A DNA stretch of 64,000 nt from Oxytricha trifallax. Taxonomy: Eukaryota; Ciliophora; Spirotrichea; Sporadotrichida; Oxytrichidae. The stretch lies in the NCBI GenBank assembly GCA_000711775.1, contig ARYC01000675.1, positions 1 to 64,000 of the forward strand, written 5' to 3'. A program made the position numbers and the translations under genes. Numbering within the stretch: the stretch's first letter is position 1; each line of letters opens with the position of its first letter. This document shows positions 35,401 through 46,815 of the stretch, piece after piece. Under the pieces are notes generated by a model that searched no databases, had not been told where the DNA came from, and saw only the letters and a list, made by a program, of their open reading frames with translations.

Positions 35401-35808
35401 CTCAAAAGTTTATGATTTGGAGAAATTAAATTAAAATTATATTCAGGTTTATTTAATATAGGCAAAAAGATATATACTAAATTATACGTTGTTATATTCT
35501 AACTTATATTATAAGAAAGATAAATCTATTTTATTTAATAAACTCTAAACATTATTAACTTTTAAGCTAATCGTTTTCTTGCTGAATTAATAAATTTTAT
35601 CTCGATAAGAATTGCTGTTTTTCTTGCATATATGCAATTAATTTTAATGGAAAAAAATAAAATAAATATAATCTTAATTTAAAAATTTTATTTATTTTAC
35701 TCCCTTAATCAGAACCTAATATTCTCGAAATATATATAAAAGTTAAATTGTGCATTTTGTTATTAATTTAAATAGTAATTTTAATTGCTTTGTTGATTTA
35801 AATATCAT
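32422..35808 (-). CDS. RING-CH paralog 3, interrupted by a 1.7-kb element
   Basis: The putative first exon is at ATG 35808 (MIFKSTKQ). The RING-CH finger lies at about 35.16-35.37 kb with the same C4HC3 order; then come the membrane helix, an IES, and the luminal part (CPTDYQNIN, NGTLNQDQL). The second membrane segment is split by the element: HVCYLFVSY on one side continues as LLRPVLLLEIL on the other when one 9-bp repeat is removed. The tail KYIDKNFRRKNLCFVEYKM leads to TGA 32422-32424. Apart from the insertion and the short IES, I saw no damage in the parts that align with paralogs. Predicted role: membrane-anchored ubiquitin ligase, by family. Confidence 0.68.
32648..33210. repeat. Left TGACGTC repeat array
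   Basis: More than twenty copies of an 18-20 bp unit of the form TGACGTCAGGAGGTCACAG, with GG-AG, CC-AG and CGG variants between the fixed TGACGTC and GTCACAG blocks. TGACGTCA is also the CREB/ATF palindrome. Confidence 0.95.
33597..34113 (-). CDS. Element-encoded Cys/His-containing protein
   Basis: Inside the 1.7-kb element, ATG 34113 opens an ORF (MTATTSISGSQVVELLVRN; VAVTPLHIWRQSLRKD). A 43-nt GT-AG intron (GTTAGC to CCTAAG, about 33.74-33.78 kb) joins it to FEQMQEQCLECSKYQCKHY and on to a TGA at 33597-33599. The product is about 155 residues. CLECSKYQCKHY could bind zinc. I do not recognise a transposase, recombinase or other family. Coding quality (Trp, Cys and varied residues, Gln as TAA/TAG) and a host-like intron argue against chance. 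It may be the element's own protein or a captured gene. Nearby 33.21-33.42 kb on the minus strand is also open (PAPRTLPEKFIEISFIVLPK) but without a start. Confidence 0.55.
34181..34379. repeat. Right TGACGTC repeat array
   Basis: About ten units in inverted orientation relative to the left array (CTGTGACTTCCTGACGTCA type), shorter than the left array. Confidence 0.95.
34993..35018. other. IES at conserved site, paralog 3, pointer AAAACA
   Basis: 26 bp between AAAACA at 34987-34992 and 35019-35024. Removal joins GSSVF to FCPTDYQN. Confidence 0.82.
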
Positions 35809-35840
35809 TTTTAAAGTTTATAATAATAAGGAGTTTTTTT
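35784..35840 (-). promoter_or_regulatory. Conserved 5' box of RING-CH paralog 3
   Basis: Most diverged copy of the shared block; it still reads TTTAAAAATGATATTTAAAT on the minus strand, followed by CAACAAAGCAAT. Confidence 0.4.
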
Positions 35841-36529
35841 TTAATTTAATTGAATTCAGATCTATGATTTGGATTTGTTAATCTCATTCAAGAATCTAAA
35901 TTTAAATTCATTAATATGTATTTTAATAGGATAGCCTAAATGTATAGTTTTTTTAATTAATATTATAATTATAAAATTATATATCATACATTAATAATTT
36001 TCCAAAAACTAATTTAAATTTTACTATTTTTTAAATATTTAATTGAATTCATATTCCTATCTAAGAATTATAATAAAATATATACTGAACTCTTTAAGTT
36101 TAAATTTTATCAATAAATGAAATACCAATCAATTTTGTTATATTTATTTAGGAATTAAGAAATATTTATAATAAAAAAGATATGCTTTTTATTTTTTTAA
36201 AGTTACAAAATATCATTATATTTAATAAATATTAACATACAGCTTAAATTTTTGTAAATTTTTATCTGAAAAAATAATTGAAATTATTATTATTTAACCT
36301 GTTATATATAAAACGTTAATTTTGATAAATTAACATAAATTTTAATTAAAAAAATTAAAAGACTTTTGTAAAAATAAAACTTTCTTTGAGATCATTTAAA
36401 TGATGTAAACATATTACACCCTTAAAATTTCAAATAAAAATTAAATATTAAAAAATATTAGAAATTTGTTAATTATTTACATCTTATATCTAACTTTTAT
36501 CTAATACTACACTATAATATACTTTTATA
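35841..36529. other. AT-rich spacer of the array
   Basis: Nothing recognised. Confidence 0.5.
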
Positions 36530-38750
36530 TCATACTATTTTTATAATGAGCAATTTCATCTACTACTCTTTATATAGTTCTATAATCATTTTCATAATTT
36601 GATATTGCTTAGTTTTATCATATTCCACAAAATACAAGTGCTCATCTCTATAGTTTTCATTAATATACTCAAAATGTTTCTTTGCTCTCTCAATAATGCT
36701 GCTAAAAGTGATGTTCACAAAGAATATGCCCAGAAGCAATAGAATTGGTCTGGTAACAACTTAATCTATAAATACCCAAAATGATGAAATCTCTACTTAA
36801 TTTTTAGTATCTGAGGGGATCACTGTAGAAATATCAGTCAAGTTAGGTGTTGAAGAACTACAGAATAAACCATGCTAATGTTTTTAAAAATAAAAATTTA
36901 AAGAACATGTTTGATGGGTTTTCAATAAAACATTTAATACAAAAACCTAAATGTTAATTACATTCGAAATTTTAAACGAAGTAAATATGAAATGAACTTT
37001 TAACTTTAGGAGAGCTTTGCTATTTATTATTTTTGGAATTTTTTTAATAATATTTTAGATTAGAAAAAATAAGAGGTTTTGAATTTTAAACCTTTTTCCC
37101 ACAAATTTAACAATGAAATAAATATATAGTGTAATAATATTTTAATTTAATTTATTATAATGGTCATTTATGAATTTAAAGTCATCTATTAAAAAAATAA
37201 AAATTTAATCAAATCTTTTGATTGTCGTTTTTAATTGATTAAGTAGATTTATGATTAATCACAAACATTATTTAAATTCTTATAAATAATAAAATATCAA
37301 TATATAAATAAAAATTTAACTAACAACTGGATAATAAAAAATCCTTCGATAAGTAATGAATAAAAATCACATATTTTATATAGTGATAGTAGAATTATCT
37401 TGGAATAGTAGTTTAAGATGTCGAAATTTTAATTTGAACTATTTGATAAGACTATCTGCCTGGCATGAGTCCCTGAATTAATTTACTAACAGCATAAAAT
37501 AATAATTATACTAAATTTACAATTAAAATTTTATTTCAATTCTTTATAAATTATAATATGAATAATTTGAGGTGGGAAATAAGTCAATCATTTATTTGCT
37601 TAACTTTCAAAAAAGATTAATTGAAGTTTGCAATATATCCTTTATTTTTATTGTGAATTTAAAATAACAAAGAGAATTATAATTGATATAACCTTTTATT
37701 GATAAAATAATAAATAAGGGTAAAAGTTTTGAAATTACATATACTTTATTTTGAAAAATAACTAAAAATAGTTTAATATACAAATCTTTAAATCCCATAT
37801 TTTAGTTATAATTATAAAAATTGTTTGTTTAGCTAATTGTTATCAAAATTTGATGTGAGACTATCTTATTTTTCACAGTTTTGTAAATAATTCCCAGAAG
37901 AAATGTGATTTTCAGAATTAATCATAAAGTTTCTCTCAAAAGGATATGGATATAAATTTTCACAAGTATGATTTGCCTCTACAACAACCTGTCTTTAAAT
38001 TAGTCCGTCAATTAAAGATTAACATTTTCTGTCATTTTTTATTGAATCTAGAGAGCTTTTCACATAATCATACAATTAATAGAAGAGAGGATGGGTAGGA
38101 TGTACTTTTGGGAAACTATTCTAACTTTCTTTTGAAATCAAACACAAATATCCAGGCAAATCTTAAGCTTGAGTCCCATTTTAGAGTTAAAATGTCACAT
38201 TCTGATAATCAGTAGGGCAGAGCAACATCTTATAATAATTTTATAAAGCTTAAAATTAAAATTCAACATAGAAGTGCTTGGATAAAATTTAAAGAAGAAT
38301 TCAAGACAGTTCACACCCAACCAAAGTAAAAATGCCAATTGAAACAAGTAATAAAAGAGCACTTTGATGCAAAGACCAAATTTGATTGATTTTATCATTT
38401 TGTAAGCAACATTGGAGCAGCCATCTCTTCGTTTGTATTTTTCAAAAGGGAAATTGCATATTTGACAATCTTTTCGCTTGGAAAAATCCAACCAACTTTT
38501 CAAGCATGCATGATGGACATATTGTTAGGTTCCTTTACAAACACATGGTCTTACTGCACTTGAGTAGTCAAATCTACTGATATCTTATAGACAGATCCTG
38601 CATTTATTATTTGTAAATAATTTTTTAATTAACAAAACATAAACAGAATTTATTTAAAAAATAGATACATATTATTCAAAATTTCTAATTAATATTTATA
38701 GTTTAAATTTTATAATATTGTTTGTATTATCTTGTTGATTAAAATCTCAT
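36530..38750 (-). CDS. RING-CH paralog 4
   Basis: The putative first exon is at ATG 38750 (MRFQSTRQY). The RING-CH finger is at 38.43-38.60 kb, and KYKRKDGCSNVAYKMIKSIK leads to a hydrophobic helix (LFYYLFQLAFLLWLG). A short IES follows, then the luminal region (CPTDYQNVT, NGTQAQDLPGYLC) and an open Q/N-rich stretch to about 37.6 kb. AT-rich DNA (about 36.9-37.5 kb) separates this from the last exon, which has a second membrane helix (PILLLLGIFFVNITF) and the tail YINENYRDEHLYFVEYDKT. The stop is TGA 36530-36532. The tail has drifted from the array consensus (LCFVEYKKT), and the spacing is the loosest of the intact-looking members. Confidence 0.72.
38229..38263. other. IES at conserved site, paralog 4, pointer CAACAT
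   Basis: 35 bp between CAACAT at 38223-38228 and 38264-38269. Removal joins YPSTSML to LCPTDYQN. Confidence 0.9.
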
Positions 38751-38785
38751 TTTAAAAGTTTATTATAAACAGAAGTATTTTTATT
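38724..38785 (-). promoter_or_regulatory. Conserved 5' box of RING-CH paralog 4
   Basis: Same block; it reads ATGAGATTTTAATCAACAAG on the minus strand. Confidence 0.5.
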
Positions 38786-39702
38786 GCATTCAAATATATG
38801 ATTATATATTCTTATTTCCCCTTTACATTCTATTTTTTACTTCATAAAAATGCGTAAATAAATGGAATAAACCTTTTATATATTATAATTTAATTTTGAT
38901 TATTTTAAATTTCTATTTAATGTCAGTTTCCAATTTAATTCTATTTTACTTTATTAATATTAATATGATTTCTTAAATAAGTTCTTAATTGATAAGAGCT
39001 ATTTTTTTGGGAGAAAAATGAAAATTAAGTATTAATTTTACTTCATCAATTTTAAGTAAATTTTCATGAGAGTTCTTTTGCTTAATAATTTAATAATCAA
39101 TAAACTAATTAACTGTATCATTAAAGATTATATCTTCAAAATACTAAATATTAAAAGACATCTTTGAATTTTAAGTAGTCTTTTATAAATTGAATTATAA
39201 GTATATCAAATAACACTTAAAAAATTAAGAAATTATTGTTGAGGAAAATTATGGTTTTACATATTATAGTTGCAAATAAACATAATTAAATTAAAAAAAA
39301 TTCTCAAGAAAAATGAATTTTTCTAAATTTACAAAAATACATTATATGAAATTTCACTAGTTATAATTCATAACTATAATTTAGATTTAGTTCTCCTAAA
39401 TATTATCAATGATATTAAAAGTCATAATTTATTTATTCCGATTAAATAGGTATTTTTGTAAGTGAAACGAATTGTTGAAGTTAACAATTACTATTTTTTA
39501 ATTCTATGTGATTTCTTTTATTTAAGGAAAATTATTCTTTATAATTTATTTTATCTATCGCATGCATTTTGATTTTTAAATTTCCCCAAAATCTTGGAGA
39601 ATAAATTAAATAAGGAAATTATATTAATAAATGTAAAATTATATATCACAATATATACTTATTTACTTTAAACTTTCATAAAACTCTGCTTACATTGATT
39701 TA
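38786..39702. other. AT-rich spacer of the array
   Basis: Nothing recognised in about 900 bp. Confidence 0.5.
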
Positions 39703-41447
39703 TCACAATTGTTATTCTAAATCTAACTAATACTATAATTTCATAATCTGATATCTCTTAGTTTTCTCATAATCCACAAAATAAATGTTATCTTTTCTGA
39801 AGTTTTCATCAACATACTTTAAATCTTGCTTTACAAAATGCAATATGCTGTTGAAAGTACATTTTATTTATACAAATCCAATCATTAAAATTATTGGATC
39901 TAGTAAAAGTCCATTAAAAAGCAAGCAAAAAAGGTAGAAGGACTTTTTAATATAAGTCTCAAATAAGTTCTTAGTGAAGTTGCTTGTCAAGTTTGATGTT
40001 GAAGAACTACGAAATAAACTTTGGTATATAGGTATTGATTTATTATATAATGAGATAAAATTTATATGTGGCTATTAAATTACGGAATATATTTGATAAA
40101 TTTAATCATCACATCATAAATGAACTTAAATAGGAATTATGGGATATTATTAATTTATAATTTCTTATTAAATTTATAAATTTATACTAATTTTAATCTT
40201 ACTATTTTATAATAAACTCATCATGTTGAAAGCCGATTTATAATGTGCTCGTTTATTGTTAAAATTTTAAGTTGTAATACATTTTTAAATTTTTAATTAA
40301 AAATATATATAATCTTTGTTTTAGAAAGAAATCTATATAACTACAAAAAAATATTGTTTTATTTTCAGTTTTTGCTATCGCATCAATATAAATTTTAAAT
40401 GTATTATTTGAACAGTTAAATTAAAAATATATTATAACCATTTACCTCACTCAATTAATTTAAGGAATCTTAGATTAAAAATATTTAGAGTATTTGAGCT
40501 TATTTTTTAAATTAATTATTAAAAGTTTACCTAGTTTTTTTCTTAACTCTCCCTATATGCAAAGAAAAAATCCAAGCTTTCACAAGTCTATGACGAATTC
40601 TGATGAAAAATTTGATTTTACTAATTAACTTTAGAATTTCTCTCAAAATTAATTGATGTTAAGTTTTCGCCAGTTTGATTTGTTGAGATAGTTGCATTGT
40701 CAAAAGAACTTCTTGAGACATTCTTAACTGAGGGAAGATAATCCTTCATCTAATTATACAAAATGTAGAAGGGAGTGTCCATTGGATTTGGGTCTGGGTC
40801 ATTTTTAAGTCTTTCATAAGCATACTTGCAAATAAAACCAAGCTAATCTTAAGTTAGATTCCCATTAGAGAGTTAAAGATCCACACTTTTGAAATCGCCT
40901 GGACAGAACAACATTTAATCATAATGATATTAGTATAAGTTTAATTATTAACAACATGAGAGTGATTGGGTAAAAGTGAAAGAATAACTTGAACCAGTTA
41001 TTAATCCTGCTCTTTAGAGATCCCAATAATAAGAAGTAGCTTAGAAGCACTTCAATCAGAAGATCAACTCTTCTTGATTTGATCATGTTCAAGACAATTT
41101 GTGCGCAACCATCTTTTTTCTTGTAGTATTCGAAGGAGAAGAGGCATATTTGACAATTTTTGCGATTAGAGTAAGTCTGCCAACTGTTTAGACATTTGTG
41201 GTGTACATACTCTTAGGTTCCTTTGCATTGACATGGTCGAGCAGCGGTTGAGTATTCAAATTTCTAAATATCTTCCAAACAGATTCTGCATTCATAAATT
41301 TGAATTTACCCTTAATTTTTAAGAATACTTTAAAATAAATGAAAAATATATCAGAATTATGATTAAATTTTAAAATTCCTATCATATTTAATGAATAAAT
41401 TTAAATTTATATTTTATTTTGCATTATCTTGTTGATTGATTTCTCAT
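39703..41447 (-). CDS. RING-CH paralog 5
   Basis: The putative first exon is at ATG 41447 (MRNQSTRQCK). The RING-CH finger is at 41.10-41.29 kb (CRIC, CQCKGTQ, HHKC, CQIC), followed by a basic patch and a membrane helix. The conserved IES joins to FCPGDFKSVDLQLSNGNLTQ and NQMKDYLPSVKNVSRSSFDN with several N-glycosylation-type sites. The last part has a hydrophobic helix and the tail KYVDENFRKDNIYFVDYEKT, ending at TGA 39703-39705. An AT-rich block at about 40.0-40.55 kb interrupts the luminal region and is probably an IES. Family role: membrane-bound ubiquitin ligase. Confidence 0.72.
40915..40949. other. IES at conserved site, paralog 5, pointer AACAACAT
   Basis: 35 bp between AACAACAT at 40907-40914 and 40950-40957, the longest pointer of the set. 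Removal joins LML to FCPGDFKS. Confidence 0.92.
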
Positions 41448-41480
41448 TTTAAAAGTATATTATAAACAGCAATATTTTGA
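41422..41480 (-). promoter_or_regulatory. Conserved 5' box of RING-CH paralog 5
   Basis: Same block; it reads ATGAGAAATCAATCAACAAG on the minus strand, preceded by TTGCTGTTT. Confidence 0.5.
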
Positions 41481-41640
41481 ATTACTTTTATTTATCTTGA
41501 ATTAATTCAAGAATTTTACTTATTGATGTGAGAATTAATATTTATATTTTAGATTCAGAATTAAAAAGATGCATGAAAAAAGTTAACAATATTATCAAAT
41601 TAATACTCTAAAAATATATATAACTACGATTACTTAAATC

Positions 41641-42981
41641 TCATACTCTATTAACATTTGCTTATTATTACTACTCAAGATCCAACTATCTCTACAACTT
41701 TGTTATTTAGTATCTCTTAGTTTTCTTATACTCCACAAAGCACAAGTGTTCCCCTCTGAAGTTCTAGTCCACATACTTCAAATGCCTTAAAATACATTGA
41801 ATAAAGCTTCTAGTAGTATACCATAACGCAAAGATATCAAATGCTAGCACTAGAAATCTATGCATATTATATAGAAACGCATCCATTTTTGTGGGAGGAA
41901 CTTTATGATTTTCTGTTTACGTGGTGTTTTAAGTTTTATTATCTGTCAAATTGCTATGCTAAGGTTTGGAGTGTGATTCGAGGTTGACATTGAAAACTGA
42001 AGAACTATCTTTTGAGAAATCCAAAATTTCATGATTTTATGACGAATTCTGACGATAAATTTACTTTTATTAGTTTGTATTTAAGTTCCCATTTAAATTT
42101 GCTGTTGTACGATTTACATCAGAGAAATTTTATTCTTTATCCAAACTTTAAGTTAAATTATCTTTGGAATATGAGCTGCTGTTTTTCATCCAAAAACTAG
42201 GAATAGTTGTCATTTAATCATATAGGTAAATCAGGACAGGATCGATAATATACGGTAATTCTCCATTGTTCTTTATCCTGTTAATTGCATAATTGCACAC
42301 AAAATTAAGCTGATTTTGAGTAAGAGTGCCATTTTTGAGTTAATGAGTGATGTTGTCATAATCTTAAGAGCAAACCAACAAATAAAAAAAATAAGCGATA
42401 AAAATTTGAAGTTAAATTAAATATAAAACAACATTGTAGTGCTAGGATAAACTTGAAAAGTGAACTTAAAAAAGTTGTTGATAGAACAGTTTAGCAAATT
42501 CAAGTAAAACATGTATAAGATTATCACATAAAGTACGAGATCAACTCTTCTTGACTTTATCAAATTTTGAGCAATTTGTTCGCAACCATCCTTTCTCTTG
42601 AATTTTTCAAATTTAAAGAGACAAACTTGGCATTGAGTGCGTTTAGAAAAGTCTAGCCAATTTTTCAAACATTTGTGATGTACAAATTGTTGAGTTCCTT
42701 TGCATTTGCAAGGTCTAACTGCACTTTAGTAGTCAAATCTTTTGATTTCTTCCAGACAAATCCTGCATTTACTAAAAATAAATATGAGATTAATTAGTTT
42801 TGCCTATTTCTAATTATAATTTATTTGTAATGAATTAAACATAATTTTGTCATAAATAATTTTTATGATAATAATAGTTTTAATCAAAATTTATTGTTTA
42901 ATTGATTTTAAATATTAATATATTATTATCTTTGAAAATTGCATTTATTTCATTATATTGCCTTGTTGATTAATTTCTCAT
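41641..42981 (-). CDS. RING-CH paralog 6, most compact copy
   Basis: The best model for the array. The putative first exon at ATG 42981 (MRNQSTRQY) is followed by about 170 bp of AT-rich DNA ending TTTTTAG. Then RING-CH (CRICLEEIKRFDYQSAVRPC, HHKCLKNWLDF, CQVC), the basic KFKRKDGC patch and a membrane helix (VLYVIILYMFYLNLL) follow. After one IES comes the luminal region (CSQDYDNITHQLKNGTLTQ; many N-x-S/T), a second helix (MHRFLVLAFDIFALWY) and the tail KYVDQNFRGEHLCFVEYKKT with a Gln-rich end at TGA 41641-41643. No other interruption exists in the last 730 bp. The donor of the first gap would be GC rather than GT in copies 1, 3 and 6. Confidence 0.82.
42381..42427. other. IES at conserved site, paralog 6, pointer CAACA
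   Basis: 47 bp between CAACA at 42376-42380 and 42428-42432. Removal joins YPSTTML to VCSQDYDN. Confidence 0.88.
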
Positions 42982-43015
42982 TTATAAAGATTATTAGAAA
43001 CAGCAATATTTTAAA
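42958..43015 (-). promoter_or_regulatory. Conserved 5' box of RING-CH paralog 6
   Basis: Same block; it reads ATATTGCTGTTTCTAATAAT upstream of the ATG on the minus strand. Confidence 0.5.
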
Positions 43016-43603
43016 ACTTTTATTATAATTTTTAAATTCATAAGTTACTGTTATTTGCATTTCAAATGTAATTTTATAAAATAATTTAATGAAAATATTA
43101 AAACTTTTAATATTTGTTTAAATAATATGAAAAAAGAATTAATAAATTGAAGTATAAATTCATGTTTATTAAGTTGTGTTATTGAATAATTTTTAATTAA
43201 AATTAAAGCAAAATAAAATAAATTTTATCATTATTTTAAGTATTGTTTTTTATTCTAATTACAATAATATGATTAATTGTGAATATTAATGATTTTTTGA
43301 AACTGTATTAATTTTAGTTTAAATAAAACTCATCAAAATATTACATTTGATCACATTTCAATTTTAATTAATAAATTTAATAATTATGATTGAGTTATTT
43401 CTTAATTATTTTCGTTATGATTTATTTACTCTATGTGTAAATAATTTGAGAAATATTTTACTTCTAGTAAAAAGTACATCTATTAGAAATTAAGGATTAA
43501 AGTGAACAAATCTTATAAAATCTAAATTTATCTATGTATCTACAAAAGTATAACTTATATATATATATACTGATTTATTTACTTATACTCTCACATATTA
43601 TGT
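43016..43603. other. AT-rich spacer of the array
   Basis: Nothing recognised. Confidence 0.5.
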
Positions 43604-45287
43604 TCACTACTGATGCTGCTCTTGAACCCACTATTACATTAATTGAATAATTTAGTACATCTTGGTCTGCTCATACTCCACAAAGCACAATTGTTCTTCC
43701 CTGAAGTTCTTGTCGATATAATCCCAATTCCCCTACACAATTCCAATGAAGTTTCTAGAATTATACAAAAGTGCAGAGATACACAACGCTATTACAGATA
43801 TGATCAGTAGATTAATGAGAAAATATCTTCCATATTGTGGGAGATGGTTATTCCAGATCAGATAAGTCCAAAGTGTTGAAATCAGTCAAATTTATTAACT
43901 CAGATATTTAGAATAAACTATAAATATATAAAAGATTTTAATTAATAAGTGGATGAGATACAGAGTAATTTAATTTATCTAAGCATTTAATTTTAAAAAA
44001 AACAAATGCACAAAACGATAATAAATATTTAAGATGGTATTAAATTCATTAAATTTATTTAAAATAAAATTAAATGATATATTTTTGTTTCAAAATTGTG
44101 CAGCAAAGAAATATAGTATATTATGCACTTAAAATAAAATGAATTAGATATAAACAAATAAATATTTTTAATTCTATTTTCATACTTAAAATTTACAAGA
44201 ATTTTAGTAGATTTGAATAAATAATAATTTATGTCTTTTTTAATTTATCATTCTAATGTAAAGAACAATTTTCATTAGAAAAAGCAATTTTATAATTAAT
44301 AATTAAAAAAAACATAATTAATTAGTTTAGCTTGTGCTCTTCGTGCATATTTAGATTTGAAGAAATACTCTAATTTTCAGCGTTTTATGACGAATTCTGA
44401 TTCTACGTTTCTTTGATCGAATTCACATTAAAGTTTTCATCTGAATGTACAATGGTACAACTTTCAGTAGTGAAATTTGATTCTCTGTCCAAGTTTTTAT
44501 TCAAATTTAACTTAGAAATGGAGTAGAATTTAAGACTTTCTTAGTTGTTAGCACCTATGATTTGATTAATGATAGAAATAACGAGTGAGTCTGGGATGGG
44601 AAAGAACTCTGGAAAACTGGTTATTTTGTTGATTGCATAATTGCACATAATACTTAGCTAATCTTGAGTCAAAGTTCCATTTGAAAGTTAAGAAGTCACA
44701 TTTTCATAACTAGTAGGGCAGAACAACAAATATTTTTTAGGCATTAATTAAGAAATATATAAAGAAACAATGTTTAAACAACATAGAAGTGCTGGGGTAC
44801 ATTTGAAAAGTGAATCTTAACGCATTGTTAGCTTAACTCTTGAGACTTAATAAGAAAAATGTGTAATAACAGAGCACATAAAGAACAAGATCAAATCTTC
44901 TTGACTTGATCACATTCTTCGCAATTTTTCCGCAACCATCTTTTCTCATGCATTTTTCATATGTAAAGTGACAAACTTGGCAAGAAGTGGTTTTGGAAGA
45001 GTCCAACCAGTTTTTCAAGCAATTATGGTGCACAAATTTCTGAGCATCTTGGCATAGGCATGGATTTACAGCACTTAAGTAGTCAAATTCTTTGATTTTT
45101 TACAGACAAATTCTGCATTCAACTAATAATTCAAGAAATGAAAAAAATATTTTTTTTTTGGGTTAATTTTATTAAAACATTTTATATTTTTTCAATGAGG
45201 ATAAATACTTTCCACTTATAATTAAATATATAAATTATTATTTCTAAATTTTATTTGTTTATATTAACTTGTTAATTGATTGCTCAT
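43604..45287 (-). CDS. RING-CH paralog 7
   Basis: The putative first exon is at ATG 45287 (MSNQLTSQY). Here the first gap has a normal GT donor and AG acceptor, giving TIECRICL in frame. The RING-CH finger is at 44.93-45.11 kb (CRIC, CLCQDAQ, HHNC, CQVC), then KCMRKDGCGKIAKNVI and a membrane helix (LVLYVLCYYTFFLLSL). The conserved IES joins to FCPTSYENVTSQLSNGTLTQ, then YAINKITSFPEFFPIPDS. The last exon carries the tail DYIDKNFREEQLCFVEYEQT and ends at TGA 43604-43606. An AT-rich gap of about 400 bp (43.92-44.32 kb) sits before the last exon. Confidence 0.74.
44729..44776. other. IES at conserved site, paralog 7, pointer AACAACA
   Basis: 48 bp between AACAACA at 44722-44728 and 44777-44783. 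Removal joins PSTSML to FCPTSYEN. Confidence 0.9.
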
Positions 45288-45322
45288 TTTAAAAGATTAC
45301 TTTGAAACAGCAATATTTTAAT
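45262..45322 (-). promoter_or_regulatory. Conserved 5' box of RING-CH paralog 7
   Basis: Same block; it reads ATATTGCTGTTTCAAAGTAA upstream of the ATG on the minus strand. Confidence 0.5.
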
Positions 45323-45630
45323 ATTATTTATAATCTTTGGTTTCTCTTTTTAAGACTTATGATTCACTATTTGAATAGAATTTTTATAGATTTAAGATAA
45401 ATTAAATAACGATTTTCCTTTTAATAATGCATTCCTACAAAATTACAAATTATTTTTATTAATTAAAGAAGTTAAATAATTTCTTCAAGAAACTATTCTG
45501 AAATTTACTCTCTTTAAAATATAGGGATTAGTTAAAATTTTAATCTATCGTTTAATATAAATAAATTTCAAAATTTTACATAACTATGAATATCGTCACT
45601 TCAAGGAATTTTTTATTGTATATTTAAATT
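45323..45630. other. AT-rich spacer of the array
   Basis: Nothing recognised. Confidence 0.5.
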
Positions 45631-46815
45631 TCAATTTTGTACTTATGTTTCCTTTTAATACTCTATTTCTCTCTTATACTATTAACTCTTTTTGTAATTC
45701 ACGAATCTCTTGGCTTGCAGCTACCTCTTAAACCATTTAAAATCTCTGTGTAATAATTTAAAGATATATTTTAGATAGGCAGCCATAGCTAGCATCCAAC
45801 CCAGTAAGGTAAAAGATGCAAGTAATAGCACTTTCAAGATAAAAAACTCACTCCTCTTATAGTCAATTTACTGCTTTACTTTATCCAAATTGGTCAAATT
45901 TTATTCGAATTAATCATTTATAACAAGATCGTAATCGTGCTCACCTATTAAAGGATTATGATATTTAAATTAAGTCGGTTCGAATAGGTTTGTATAAGCA
46001 TTCTACAATTAAATTTAATCGTGAAGAGTACATTGAAGTAGATTTTAATAAAAGAATTCTAGTTAATTGTATATCGGGCAAGTATTATTACTTTAAGTTT
46101 CTTCATCGTATTATAAATCAGGCATTTTACTATTTAGGATATTTTTAGGTTATTCATCGAAAAATGCCCAAAAGACGTTTCTAATATAATTATCTAAGTT
46201 ATGCTTGGACTAGAGGTAATAATCCAAAATAAATGTCGGTACTATATCTTAAAAATCTTGGGAGTTTATGAACTCAGTTGAGATATTTCTTAAGATCTCC
46301 AGACTTCCAAGGCTTATTTAATTTTGAGATTTACTCATTGACATCGATTTGCTAATTATTTAATCTTGAATTTAAGTTTAGTTCTCTTACTATGTAAACA
46401 AATGCCAGTTCTCCCTAGGGCAAGACATTAGCGAAATAAATTAAAAGAATGAGAGTAGCTTTATAATTTATATTGACATTAGCTAGTCATTAATGTAAGT
46501 CTTATAGATTCGTGCAAAATTCCCAATTGAATACATAAACAAGCTAATCCATATCGCATATACCACGCTTCTCTTAATTAATCTTATTAAACTTCGCCTC
46601 CTCGTAAGTCTCCTAATAACTTTAGACCAAGAATTTCTCTTTAAGTATATCTCATAAGAGTGTAAACATACTTGGCAGTGCATTTTCTTGGAGGAGAGCA
46701 CCCATTTTCTTAGACATCTATGGTGCACATGTTCTTGGGTTCCTTTGCACTTACAGGGTCGAGTAACACGGGTTGAATTAGGGCGCCGGATTTCTTCTAA
46801 ACATATCCTGCATTC
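45631..46815 (-). CDS. RING-CH paralog 8, uninterrupted and diverged
   Basis: The frame is continuous from the first RING Cys (46810-46812) to TGA 45631-45633, about 390 codons without an intron or IES. Order: RING-CH (CRICLEEI, CKCKGTQEHVHHRC, CQVC), basic patch (RRLTRRRSLIRLIKR), membrane helix (VVYAIWISLFMYSI), luminal region, second helix (LKVLLLASFTLLGWMLAMAA) and a basic, Gln-rich tail (RFVNYKKSQQYKREIEYQ). The site where the other seven paralogs carry an IES is here simply SLMSCPREN. The start is not identified: upstream is AT-rich with no copy of the 5' box. It is the most divergent member and lies at the edge of the array, so it may be nearest the ancestral gene or a separate branch. 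Confidence 0.78.

Noticed and set aside
39586-39593. CCCCAAAA, the telomere unit of hypotrichs
   Set aside because: A single copy in AT-rich DNA with no tandem repeat; expected by chance.
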